Origin: Pedobacter fastidiosus
Lineage (GTDB): Bacteria > Bacteroidota > Bacteroidia > Sphingobacteriales > Sphingobacteriaceae
NCBI RefSeq assembly: GCF_014306625.1
Contig: NZ_JACRYL010000022.1
Coordinates: forward strand, 1,399-54,402
Direction of reading: 5' to 3'
Length of the DNA stretch: 53,004 bases
Shown here: positions 38,981-46,682 of the stretch, piece by piece
Position numbering within the stretch: position 1 is the first letter of the stretch
Layout: the number at the start of each line of letters is the position of its first letter
Position numbers and translations under genes: made by a program
Notes under the pieces: generated by a model
Seen by the model: only the letters and a program-made list of their open reading frames with translations
Database searches by the model: none
What the model was told of the DNA's origin: nothing

Positions 38981-39515
38981 TATGTGAAATGATATATTAA
39001 GTTACAGTTTTATATCTATTATTCAAATAACAATCTGATCATCAATGTCTTTTAAATAATTTTAATGTTGAAAGAACTCTTATGCTTAATTGATGTAAAA
39101 TTAACTCAAAATTAATATGTACCGTTTTGGTTTTCGGTATGAATTTTGTATTATTGCTTAAATAGATAGGTTTTTTATCATGAGCAAAGAAATATTAGAG
39201 TTTTCTGTACAAGTAGATGAAAAATTTGACCTAAATTTTAATTGGTTAGACGGCTTTTGGGGCGTAGCATTTAAATTTTTTGGAAAATAATTTTTAAAAT
39301 CGAAATTTTTTCTTGCCGAGCATTTCTTGTTCGCTTAAAAATTTAGTGCCCTATAATTTAAAACTTTTAATATTTTCTGATCATTTATCATCAAATATTT
39401 AAACATTCGTGTGTTAATTCCGATTTAGTCTTTCCGCTTTTAACATTTTCTTCTTCGATCTATTTGTATTCATTCTGATGTTTGCTTTCTGCTTTAGTCT
39501 TTCAGCTTTAACCCT
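38981..39515. other. Long divergent intergenic region (apart from the 36-codon frame)
   Basis: Besides the small frame at 39180-39290 I see nothing coding. The 5' part is very AT-rich, with promoter-like strings for the DoxX gene on the minus strand, and the 3' part (39291-39515) has short T-rich tracts and repeated 'ctttcagcttt/ctttagtctttc' words just before the rlmD promoter. Confidence 0.5.
39180..39290 (+). CDS. Putative 36-residue peptide
   Basis: In a 565-bp gap between the divergent DoxX and rlmD genes, an ATG-to-TAA frame encodes an acidic first half (MSKEILEFSVQVDEKFDLNF) and an aromatic C-terminus (NWLDGFWGVAFKFFGK). The amino-acid bias, six phenylalanines and two tryptophans among 36 residues, ends in a charged KFFGK and looks chosen rather than random. 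There is no signal peptide of Sec type. It could be a small secreted or modified peptide with a leader and a core, or just chance. A TTTTG-like -7 string (gaattttg, 39141-39148) lies 32 bp upstream. Confidence 0.35.
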   Translation: MSKEILEFSVQVDEKFDLNFNWLDGFWGVAFKFFGK

Positions 39516-39523
39516 TATCTTTG
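39516..39523 (+). promoter_or_regulatory. -7 promoter box (TAtcTTTG) adjacent to the rlmD start
   Basis: tatctttg is a perfect TAnnTTTG box, 7 bp before the ATG at 39531. The expected transcription start is at or beside the start codon (leaderless). Confidence 0.6.
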
Positions 39524-39530
39524 CGGCATA

Positions 39531-40943
39531 ATGAGTAGAAGAAAACCTGGTACGGTAACAATAATTCCAAACGTACACATAATTGATATTGCAGAAGAAG
39601 GTAAAGGTGTTGGCAAGGCTGATGAATTGGTTATCTTTGTAGATAAAGCAGTCCCTGGTGATGTGGTTGATGTTAAATTGACCAAAAAGAAAAAAAACTT
39701 TGCAGAGGCCATAATAGAAACTTTGCATGAGAAATCTGCATTACGTACCGATCCTTTTTGTCCTCACTTCGGTACCTGTGGTGGCTGTAAGTGGCAACAC
39801 ATGGGTTACGATTCTCAGTTAAAATTTAAGCAGAAAAATGTTGAGGCTGCCTTACAGCGTCTTGGTAAAATAGATACTTCATCAGCAGAGCCCATTTTAG
39901 GTTCAGCAAAAAATAGATATTACCGCAACAAACTCGAGTTTACATTTTCGAATAAACGTTGGTTGGATAGAACAGATATAGAACGCGATGAAGATTTCGA
40001 TATGAATGCTTTGGGTTTTCACGTTCCATTACGTTTTGATAAAATTTTGGATATCGAGCACTGTTATTTACAAGATGAACCTTCTAATTCAATCAGAAAT
40101 TCTGTTCGTAAATACGCTTTGGAAAATAGCTTATCGTTTTATGATTTAAGAAACCATGAAGGCGTTTTACGTAATTTAATTATCCGCACTTCTACTACTG
40201 GCGAAGTTATGGTAGCGGTAATTTTTGCCTATCCAGAGCAAGAGCAAGTAGATGGACTGATGAATTTCTTGAAAGCTGAATTTCCACAGATTACTTCACT
40301 TTTATATATCATTAATCAAAAGAAAAACGATACTATTTTTGATCAGGAGGTAATCACATTTGCAGGCCGCGATCATATTTTTGAGGAAATGGATGGCATC
40401 CGCTTCAAAATTGGCGTAAAGTCTTTTTACCAAACCAACTCAGAGCAAGCTTTTGAACTTTATAAAATCACTAGAGATTTTGCAGCGTTTAAGGGTGATG
40501 AATTGGTGTACGATTTATATACAGGTGCAGGAACAATAGCAAATTTTATCGCTAAAAATGTAAAACAGGTAGTAGGAGTAGAGTATGTTCCAACTGCTAT
40601 TGAAGATGCTAAATTCAATTCAGAATTAAACGGAATTGAAAATACGATCTTTTATGCCGGTGATATGAAGGATATTTTAACCTCAGAATTTATCCTTGCA
40701 CATGGAAAACCTGATGTTGTAATTACCGATCCTCCGAGAGCGGGCATGCATACCGACGTGGTAAAGCGTTTGCTGGAAATGGAATCAGAAAAAATTGTTT
40801 ATGTAAGCTGTAATGCCGCTACGCAAGCAAGAGATTTAGAATTGTTAAATGAAAAATATGATGTTGTGCGTATTAAACCTGTAGATATGTTTCCACACAC
40901 ACAACACGTAGAAAATGTAGTTTTATTGAAGCTGAAATCTTGA
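39531..40943 (+). CDS. rlmD: 23S rRNA (uracil-C5)-methyltransferase, RlmD/RumA family
   Basis: A 470-residue RNA methyltransferase that makes m5U in 23S rRNA (U1939 in E. coli numbering if RlmD). It starts with a TRAM domain (IPNVHIIDIAEEGKGVGKAD, VPGDVVDVKLTKKKKNFAEA), then the [4Fe-4S] cysteine cluster CPHFGTCGGCKWQH near 75-88, the SAM-binding domain with DLYTGAGTIANFIAKNV and GVEYVPTAIEDAKFN, TDPPRAGMH, and the catalytic cysteine in VYVSCNAATQARDLELL. The terminal MFPHTQHVENVVLL is a family mark. The paralogue RlmCD of other bacteria modifies two sites, so the exact uridines are open. The lipoprotein TTG start overlaps its stop codon. Confidence 0.93.
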   Translation: MSRRKPGTVTIIPNVHIIDIAEEGKGVGKADELVIFVDKAVPGDVVDVKLTKKKKNFAEAIIETLHEKSALRTDPFCPHFGTCGGCKWQHMGYDSQLKFKQKNVEAALQRLGKIDTSSAEPILGSAKNRYYRNKLEFTFSNKRWLDRTDIERDEDFDMNALGFHVPLRFDKILDIEHCYLQDEPSNSIRNSVRKYALENSLSFYDLRNHEGVLRNLIIRTSTTGEVMVAVIFAYPEQEQVDGLMNFLKAEFPQITSLLYIINQKKNDTIFDQEVITFAGRDHIFEEMDGIRFKIGVKSFYQTNSEQAFELYKITRDFAAFKGDELVYDLYTGAGTIANFIAKNVKQVVGVEYVPTAIEDAKFNSELNGIENTIFYAGDMKDILTSEFILAHGKPDVVITDPPRAGMHTDVVKRLLEMESEKIVYVSCNAATQARDLELLNEKYDVVRIKPVDMFPHTQHVENVVLLKLKS

Positions 40944-41470
40944 AAAAGAGCTTAGTTTATGCGCTTGTTATTGCTTTATTTATGGCTTGCAACGATAAAT
41001 CTCAATCAGTAAATGAAATTAAAATCGATTATAATATCCAGAAAATCGATACAATTATTCTTAATGAAATTGACACCGCATTTGTGGTTGGAAATAAAAT
41101 AATAGATGGGGATATTGGTGACAAACAAAAGGAATATAGTATTAAAATATATTTTAGCAATAATTTGCCTGAGCTAACTTATAAAAATGCAATTGGTGCA
41201 GATTTATATTTAGCAAATGATTTAGATGGCGATGGTAAAGCAGAATTGTTGTTAAGACCAGAATGGTTTAGTAGTTGTTGGACTAGCGTAAATCTGTTTT
41301 CATTAAAAAATAATATTTGGAAATTGGTTAAAAGTGGCAGTATGTATTATTGCTCAGATGAATATCCACTAAGCAAAAGAATAGTCCAAATGAAACAAGG
41401 CTACAGTTTATTAACGGATAGTTTAGCCGACACTAAATTTGTAACATTAAAAAAGGAGATTAAATTTTAG
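40940..41470 (+). CDS. Uncharacterised lipoprotein with a DxDGDGK repeat
   Basis: A 176-residue lipoprotein: MKKSLVYALVIALFMAC with lipobox FMA-C at residue 17. The middle has LANDLDGDGKAELLLRPEWF, a calcium-binding FG-GAP/VCBS-like D-x-D-G-D-G-K-x-E motif, within a beta-rich domain. The start is TTG, overlapping the rlmD TGA as TTGA, so it is coupled to the upstream gene. I know no function. The next gene begins 4 bp after its stop. Confidence 0.7.
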   Translation: MKKSLVYALVIALFMACNDKSQSVNEIKIDYNIQKIDTIILNEIDTAFVVGNKIIDGDIGDKQKEYSIKIYFSNNLPELTYKNAIGADLYLANDLDGDGKAELLLRPEWFSSCWTSVNLFSLKNNIWKLVKSGSMYYCSDEYPLSKRIVQMKQGYSLLTDSLADTKFVTLKKEIKF

Positions 41471-41474
41471 TAAT

Positions 41475-41885
41475 ATGGAGAGTGAAGAATTATTAGGTAA
41501 TTTCAGCCCAGATGAGAGTGGAGAACCACAAAAAAAACAGAAAAGCCCATTAGTTAGTTTAGAAAAGGATTTAGAGTTTTATGCAGATGCAATTAAAGAA
41601 GTAGCAATAGAAATTATGGTTGAGGGAATTTCTTCGCATCCAATATTTATTGCACATCAACACGAGGTAAGCATTGGCGAAATTATTCTAAATAAAGAGG
41701 AATTAAATACCGATTGGACCATTCAAGCTTCTACTTTAGAAGAATTTGTTGAAAAAGGTATTATCAATAAAGAAAAATACGAGCCGTTTTTGAAGGTTTA
41801 TAAAAAGCCAGAAAATTTTATGTGCGTTTTTGTAATTGTTCCAGAAGGAGCAAACTTCATTTATTACCCTTACAAAAAAGCTTAA
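41475..41885 (+). CDS. Conserved hypothetical cytoplasmic protein
   Basis: A 136-residue acidic protein without signal peptide or helix in the membrane. It begins MESEELLGNFSPDESGEPQK, with KDLEFYADAIKEVAIEIMVE, then HPIFIAHQHEVSIGEIILN, and ends FMCVFVIVPEGANFIYYPYK. I do not recognise a named family. Its position, 4 bp after the lipoprotein and within the rlmD run, and its strong C-terminal beta strands suggest a small folded protein conserved in Sphingobacteriales. A perfect hairpin terminator follows. Confidence 0.7.
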   Translation: MESEELLGNFSPDESGEPQKKQKSPLVSLEKDLEFYADAIKEVAIEIMVEGISSHPIFIAHQHEVSIGEIILNKEELNTDWTIQASTLEEFVEKGIINKEKYEPFLKVYKKPENFMCVFVIVPEGANFIYYPYKKA

Positions 41886-41940
41886 AGTTAAAAGACTAAA
41901 GCCGAACGAAATATATTTTTAGAAATCATTTTTTAAAAAA

Positions 41941-41972
41941 AAACGCTGTTTTGCATCCACAAAACAGCGTTT
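41941..41972. terminator. Bidirectional terminator
   Basis: aaacgctgtttt (41941-41952) and aaaacagcgttt (41961-41972) form a perfect 12-bp stem with an 8-nt loop; A-runs and T-runs flank both sides. It lies between the convergent hypothetical gene and the DUF2807 gene. Confidence 0.85.
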
Positions 41973-41991
41973 ATCATTAACTAAACTAAAA

Positions 41992-42696
41992 TTATTTTAC
42001 GTGGGTAACATCTCCACTTTTAGAGCTTGATGTTTTCTTAAGCGAAGCATTACCTTTATAGTTTACATCACCGCCACCGCTGGCACTAGCTTCTAAACCT
42101 TTTTCTACATAAATATTTACATCCGATCCGCCTGAAGCTGAAACCTTTGCATATTGAGTTATTAATCCATAAGCATCAATGTCGCTTCCTCCGCTAGATT
42201 GTAAGGTCATGTTTTCTGCTTTACCGGTTAAATCTAAATCACTTCCACCGCTAGATTGAATGGTAAGATCAGTACAAACTATGTTCAATTTTAAATCTGA
42301 TCCGCCAGAAGATTGAATAGCAAGCTTGCTCACTTTCATTGTGTTTTGAGTGTAAACGTCAGATCCGCCCGAAGCCGCCAAACCCGTTAAGGTTTTATAA
42401 TTAACATAAGCCTTGATTATTCTATTTTTAAATAAGCCACTCCAGTTAATCCCATCTTTAAATTTGATGGTTAAATTGCTGCCATTTTGTTCTACAACAA
42501 TATCTTTCATCGTTTCTGCATCAGTTTTAATGCTTACGCTTTCATTGTTTCCCTGTGTTAGATACAAGTCTATCCCACTGCTTATTCCAATGTGGCTAAA
42601 GTTTTTAACAGAAACATTTTTTGTTTCCTGTGCTTTTGCAATAAAGCCACTTGTAACTATAAATAGTAAGGCAAACGATCTGATTAAATTTTTCAT
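41992..42696 (-). CDS. Exported DUF2807 (putative auto-transporter adhesin head, GIN) protein
   Basis: A 234-residue secreted protein: signal peptide MKNLIRSFALLFIVTSGFIA-KAQ, then a right-handed beta-helix built of about 20-residue turns. The turn motif is (Q)SSGGSD(L/I), seen at LAASGGSDVY, IQSSGGSDLKL, IQSSGGSDLDL, LQSSGGSDIDA, VSASGGSDVNI and ASASGGGDVNY. DUF2807 proteins are widespread in Bacteroidota and thought to be surface or periplasmic; 'adhesin' is the historical name only. The ATG at 42696 starts the signal peptide. No other gene shares its strand here. Confidence 0.93.
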   Translation of the reverse strand: MKNLIRSFALLFIVTSGFIAKAQETKNVSVKNFSHIGISSGIDLYLTQGNNESVSIKTDAETMKDIVVEQNGSNLTIKFKDGINWSGLFKNRIIKAYVNYKTLTGLAASGGSDVYTQNTMKVSKLAIQSSGGSDLKLNIVCTDLTIQSSGGSDLDLTGKAENMTLQSSGGSDIDAYGLITQYAKVSASGGSDVNIYVEKGLEASASGGGDVNYKGNASLKKTSSSKSGDVTHVK

Positions 42697-42823
42697 GATT
42701 TTGTTTTTAGGTTACTGATTAGACGCAGGTGAACCAAAAACGTTGCAGACAATTGAATTTATTTTTCAAATAGTTTGAATTTCACCCTTAAAATCGTTCT
42801 TTTTGTATTCAATCCTTTTACAA

Positions 42824-43333
42824 ATGGCCGCATCACAATTACTTATTCTTAATAAAAAGCAAATTCAACAAAAAATCGATCGTATAGCTTACCAAATTTT
42901 GGAAGACAACTTAAACGAGAAAGAAATTGTACTTGCTGGTATTTGGGATCGTGGCTATAAACTGGCTTTACGATTAGAAAAAGTGCTCAAAAAAATCAGT
43001 GCTTTAAAAATCACTCTACTTAGAATAGATTTGGAAAGAGAAAGCAGTAAGCTTATTGCATCTACTGATTTGGATGAAAGCCATTGGAAAAACAAAGTGA
43101 TTATTCTTGTAGATGATGTTTTGAATAGCGGGAAAACGCTGGCTTACGGTTTAGGTGTTTTCTTAAATACGCCACACAAAAAAATCCGAACAGTTGTGCT
43201 GGTAGATAGAAGCCATAAAATTTTTCCAATTGCTACTGATTTTGTGGGATTAGAACTTGCAACTGTTTTAAAAGAACACGTTGATGTTGTTATGGATGTT
43301 GAAGGCGAAGAGGATCGCGTTTATTTAAGTTAA
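42824..43333 (+). CDS. Phosphoribosyltransferase (PyrR-like PRTase fold)
   Basis: A 169-residue protein with the PRPP-binding motif VIILVDDVLNSGKTLAYGL near residues 92-110, preceded by a PRTase hood (EIVLAGIWDRGYKLALRLEK) and followed by TVVLVDRSHKIFPIATDFVG, which recalls PyrR, the uracil phosphoribosyltransferase/attenuation regulator. Its substrate base is not certain. I choose the ATG at 42824 (MAASQLLILNKKQ) because the -7-like tctttttg lies just upstream; a start at 42803 would sit in that promoter. Followed at 53 bp by the acyltransferase gene. Confidence 0.82.
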   Translation: MAASQLLILNKKQIQQKIDRIAYQILEDNLNEKEIVLAGIWDRGYKLALRLEKVLKKISALKITLLRIDLERESSKLIASTDLDESHWKNKVIILVDDVLNSGKTLAYGLGVFLNTPHKKIRTVVLVDRSHKIFPIATDFVGLELATVLKEHVDVVMDVEGEEDRVYLS

Positions 43334-43386
43334 ACGTCTAAAACCCAATATTTGCAAATGATGCTAATTTTTTGCAATTTCCCACA

Positions 43387-44010
43387 ATGTATCATCCCCG
43401 AAAAAATACAATAATTTATAACTTTTTCTCTTGGTACATTCAATACATCATCAAAAAAGACTTTTCGCTTTTTAATTACGATAAAATAGAACTCAAAGAG
43501 GACTCATCGATTCTTGTATTGGCCAATCATTTTAGCTGGTGGGATGGTTTCTTTTTATTTTACATCAATAAAAAAGTATTCAAAAAAACCTTTCATGTTT
43601 TGGTAAATTCAGATAACTATATGAAAGTTGGTTTCCTTAAATATTTGGGGGCGTTTGCAGCAGAAAATAAAGGGAAAGATGTGTTGGAAACTTTAAACTA
43701 TGCTGGCAATTTGTTAGATGATCCTCAGAATTTGGTTTTGGTATTTCCGCAGGGAAAACTTTATTCCAATCATGTTAAAAGTATTAATTTTGAAAAAGGA
43801 GTAATGCAAATGATCAATTCCAGTCAGAAAAAAATCAATATCGTTTTCGCCTCTACCTTTATAGATTACTTCGGAAAAAGAAAAGCATCCGCATATACTT
43901 ATCTTCAAAATTGGGAAAACGAAGAGTACGTAAGTTTGCAATTATTAAAAAGTGCCTACAATAAACATTATGAAAACTCGGTTATAAAACAAACTCAAAT
44001 TACCGAATGA
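43387..44010 (+). CDS. PlsC-like acyltransferase, probable carotenoid-glycoside acyltransferase (CruD-like)
   Basis: A 207-residue protein of the lysophospholipid acyltransferase fold. The catalytic H-x4-D is seen in LANHFSWWDGFFLFYINKK (H near residue 47, D near 52), followed by the acyl-acceptor region VFPQGKLYSN, which replaces the usual FPEGTRS. The size is small for PlsC. Because its ATG/TGA overlaps the GT2 gene (ATGA) and CruF follows, I infer it esterifies the sugar of a glycosylated carotenoid, as CruD does in green sulfur bacteria. The start is the ATG at 43387; a TTG at 43372 is possible. A direct role in phospholipid synthesis is the alternative. Confidence 0.75.
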   Translation: MYHPRKNTIIYNFFSWYIQYIIKKDFSLFNYDKIELKEDSSILVLANHFSWWDGFFLFYINKKVFKKTFHVLVNSDNYMKVGFLKYLGAFAAENKGKDVLETLNYAGNLLDDPQNLVLVFPQGKLYSNHVKSINFEKGVMQMINSSQKKINIVFASTFIDYFGKRKASAYTYLQNWENEEYVSLQLLKSAYNKHYENSVIKQTQITE

Positions 44011-45104
44011 CCATTTTTATTTACGCAGTCCTTATTTTTTTGGTGATTCGGTTTTCTGTTACCGTTTTTAACTTTCTCTCCAACCCAAAACTTCCAAGGG
44101 TAATTAAACATTTTCACGATAAAGTTTCCATTTTAATTCCTGCCAGAAATGAGCAAGAGAATATTGTAGCATTACTTCAATCTATAAAAGAACAAGATTA
44201 TTCTAACTATGAAGTGATTGTTTTGGATGATGATAGTACAGATGAAACATTTTCCATTGTTCAAAAATTCTGCGAAAATAATCTAGAGTTTAAAATTGTA
44301 AAAGGAGATCAACTTCCTGCCGGTTGGCTAGGCAAAAACTTTGCCTGCCACCAACTAAGTCAAATGGCAACGGGCAAATATTTTTTATTTATTGATGCAG
44401 ATGAATCCATAAAACGAGGGCTTATCAATAGTTTAATTAACCGAATGGAGCTTGGAAAATTGGCCTTGCTTAGCGTTTTTACCAATCAACAAATGCTCAC
44501 GATAGGAGAAAAGCTTACTGTGCCATTAATGCATTTTATTCTGTTGAATTTGCTTCCACTTAGATTGGTAAAACTTTCTGCAAACCCTGCATTTTCTGCA
44601 GCTAGCGGACAATGTATGTTTTTTAACGCTTCAAATTACAGAGAAAATTTATGGCATGAACGCGTAAAAAATCAAGTTGTAGAAGATGTAGAGGTAATGA
44701 AGCAGGTTAAGCAGGAAAAATATAATGCAGAGGCTTTGCTAGCCAACGGTATGATTTACTGTAGAATGTACAAAAATTTGAATGAAAGTTTAAATGGCTT
44801 TAGTAAAAATTTACTTGCAGGTTTTGGTAATAACATCATAATATTATTACTTTACTTGCTTTTGGTAATTGTTGGGCCAGTAATTTTAGTTTTAAACTTT
44901 AATATAGCTTTACTTGTATTACCAATAACATTAATTGTGTTAGGTAGAATAATGATCTCTTTTTTATCAGGACAAAACGTTTTGATCAATTTGATTTTGC
45001 ATCCGTTGCAGATGTTGTTCTTCCTAATTATTTCTTTAATCTCTATAAAAAAGTACATTTTTAAAACCGGCACATGGAAGGGCAGAACGATCAAGCAGAT
45101 TTAA
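44007..45104 (+). CDS. GT2 carotenoid glycosyltransferase (CruC/CruG/CrtQ-like)
   Basis: A 365-residue membrane-anchored family-2 glycosyltransferase: N-terminal helix (IFIYAVLIFLVIRFSVTVF), GT-A domain with VSILIPARNEQENIVALLQS, VIVLDDDSTD, and ADxD-type FLFIDADESI, then EDVEVMKQ as the catalytic acid, and three C-terminal helices. The string GDQLPAGWLGKNFACHQLSQ near 97-116 is a mark of carotenoid glycosyltransferases (for example CruC, CruG and 4,4'-diaponeurosporenoate glycosyltransferase). It probably attaches a sugar to a hydroxylated carotenoid psi end. Overlaps both neighbours: 4 bp with the acyltransferase and 31 bp with CruF, so tight co-expression. Confidence 0.85.
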   Translation: MTIFIYAVLIFLVIRFSVTVFNFLSNPKLPRVIKHFHDKVSILIPARNEQENIVALLQSIKEQDYSNYEVIVLDDDSTDETFSIVQKFCENNLEFKIVKGDQLPAGWLGKNFACHQLSQMATGKYFLFIDADESIKRGLINSLINRMELGKLALLSVFTNQQMLTIGEKLTVPLMHFILLNLLPLRLVKLSANPAFSAASGQCMFFNASNYRENLWHERVKNQVVEDVEVMKQVKQEKYNAEALLANGMIYCRMYKNLNESLNGFSKNLLAGFGNNIIILLLYLLLVIVGPVILVLNFNIALLVLPITLIVLGRIMISFLSGQNVLINLILHPLQMLFFLIISLISIKKYIFKTGTWKGRTIKQI

Positions 45105-45748
45105 AAGTTAAAAAAATAGCAGTCGCTTTAATTATCGTTTTTCATTTGGTTGGTTTATTGGGTTTCTTAATCCCTGTTGCACAACCTTATTTTATTAGGT
45201 TGGTTCCCTTCCATCTTCTTTTAATGTTTGCCGTTATCGTTTTCTCTTACAATGGCGATATCAAAAGACTGTTACTCTTCGTTTCTGGCGTTTTTCTTTG
45301 TGGTTTTTTAGTAGAAGTGCTGGGAATTCATACAGGGAAAATATTTGGCAGTTACTATTATGGAAATACATTGGGATATAAAATTGCTGCGGTTCCGCTT
45401 TTGATGGGCGTAAACTGGGTGATCTTAATTTTTAGCATTGGGCAAATGATGAAGAGCCTTAAAATTAGAAATAGTATTCTTGCTTCCTTTTTAGGGTCTG
45501 TAACCTTAGTAATTTTCGATTTCTTTTTAGAGCCTGTAGCCATGAAATTTGATTATTGGCATTGGGATTGGCACATAATTCCCCTTCAAAATTTTATAGC
45601 TTGGTTTATTGTTTCCGTTATTTTATTGAAGTTTTATTATGCATTGGGCTTAAAACAGCAAAAATATGTAGGAAGCACTATGTTTATAGCACAATTAATA
45701 TTTTTTGTTGTCTTATACATGACAACGAGAACAAATTTTTTTGCTTAA
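45074..45748 (+). CDS. cruF: Carotenoid 1,2-hydratase, CruF family
   Basis: A 224-residue membrane protein of six to seven helices, family DUF422/CruF. Family marks: FLVEVLGIHTGKIFGSYYYG near 75-94, KIAAVPLLMGVNWVILIFSI, IFDFFLEPVAMKFDYWHWDW near 147-166 and IPLQNFIAWFIVS. CruF adds water across the 1',2' double bond of gamma-carotene-type psi-ends, giving the tertiary hydroxyl needed before CrtD-type desaturation or glycosylation. It sits in the run acyltransferase-GT2-cruF-ispH-crtW and starts 31 bp inside the GT2 gene. The ispH promoter box lies in its last codons. Confidence 0.9.
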   Translation: MEGQNDQADLKVKKIAVALIIVFHLVGLLGFLIPVAQPYFIRLVPFHLLLMFAVIVFSYNGDIKRLLLFVSGVFLCGFLVEVLGIHTGKIFGSYYYGNTLGYKIAAVPLLMGVNWVILIFSIGQMMKSLKIRNSILASFLGSVTLVIFDFFLEPVAMKFDYWHWDWHIIPLQNFIAWFIVSVILLKFYYALGLKQQKYVGSTMFIAQLIFFVVLYMTTRTNFFA

Positions 45749-45753
45749 TTTTG
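45746..45753 (+). promoter_or_regulatory. -7 promoter box (TAatTTTG) before ispH
   Basis: taattttg fits TAnnTTTG, starts in the cruF stop codon and is 7 bp before the ispH ATG. ispH may thus have its own, possibly leaderless, transcript inside the carotenoid run. Confidence 0.5.
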
Positions 45754-45760
45754 TGATGCA

Positions 45761-46609
45761 ATGAGTTACAACTTACAAGTCACCATAGATAAATCATCGG
45801 GCTTTTGCTTCGGTGTGGTTTATGCTATAGAAATGGCCGAAGATATTTTAGATAGTGAAGGTTATTTATATTGTTTGGGTGATATTGTACATAACGACGA
45901 GGAAGTAGAAAGATTAACTGCTCGCGGTTTAAAAATTATCGATCACGAAGTTTTAAAAACGCTTAAAAACGAAAAGGTTTTAATTAGAGCGCATGGTGAG
46001 GCTCCATCTACTTATCAACTTGCTTTAGAAAATAATTTAATTCTTATTGATGCATCATGTCCAGTGGTTTTGAAACTTCAAAATCGCATTAAGAATTCGC
46101 ATGATGATGACGAACAGATTTTAATATTTGGTAAACATGGCCATGCCGAAGTAATTGGTTTACAAGGACAGACTAACGGAAAAGCAATTGTTTTTCAAGA
46201 TTTGGCTGAGTTAGATACCATTGAATTACCTTCTAAATTTACTTTGTACAGCCAAACAACTAAGAGCACCGATAAATTTTATCACATCAAAGATCAATTG
46301 CTAAGTCGTGGTTACGATGTTAAAGCAAATGATACAATTTGCAGACAGGTTTCCAACCGTTATGGTGAGCTAGAGAAGTTTGTGGCCAATTACGATAAAA
46401 TCATTTTTGTTTCAGGTAAAAAATCATCCAACGGAAAAGTGCTTTATGATGTTTGCAAAAAGTACAATGACAACTCCTACTTTATCTCGAATGTAGAAGA
46501 ACTAGATCAATCCTGGTTTTCCGAAAATGATAAAATCGGCATTTGTGGTGCTACTTCCACACCAATGTGGTTAATGGAAAAAGTTAAAGTTGCACTAGAG
46601 CAATATTAG
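45761..46609 (+). CDS. ispH: 4-hydroxy-3-methylbut-2-enyl diphosphate reductase
   Basis: IspH makes IPP and DMAPP, the last step of the MEP isoprenoid pathway. The 282-residue protein has the [4Fe-4S] cysteines in SSGFCFGVVYAIEMAE (C17 region), DASCPVVLKLQNRI (about 105), and GICGATSTPMWLMEKV (about 265), plus the RAHGEAPST and GKHGHAEVIGLQGQ histidines and the substrate-binding TTKSTDKFYHI. Its location between cruF and crtW gives a local supply of precursor for the carotenoid. It is the only copy visible. It starts 12 bp after cruF, with its own promoter box in between, and is followed by 73 bp. Confidence 0.96.
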   Translation: MSYNLQVTIDKSSGFCFGVVYAIEMAEDILDSEGYLYCLGDIVHNDEEVERLTARGLKIIDHEVLKTLKNEKVLIRAHGEAPSTYQLALENNLILIDASCPVVLKLQNRIKNSHDDDEQILIFGKHGHAEVIGLQGQTNGKAIVFQDLAELDTIELPSKFTLYSQTTKSTDKFYHIKDQLLSRGYDVKANDTICRQVSNRYGELEKFVANYDKIIFVSGKKSSNGKVLYDVCKKYNDNSYFISNVEELDQSWFSENDKIGICGATSTPMWLMEKVKVALEQY

Positions 46610-46682
46610 GAATTTCTTTTACCAAATCAATTCTCGGTTCTAAGTGTTTAAATTATATCCATCTTAAAATTAGAAAAACCGA

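Noticed and set aside
39414..39728. Minus-strand frames over the rlmD start
   Set aside because: They oppose the TRAM domain of rlmD and its promoter, have Phe/Tyr/Lys-rich shadow composition, and would run out of a perfect promoter box.
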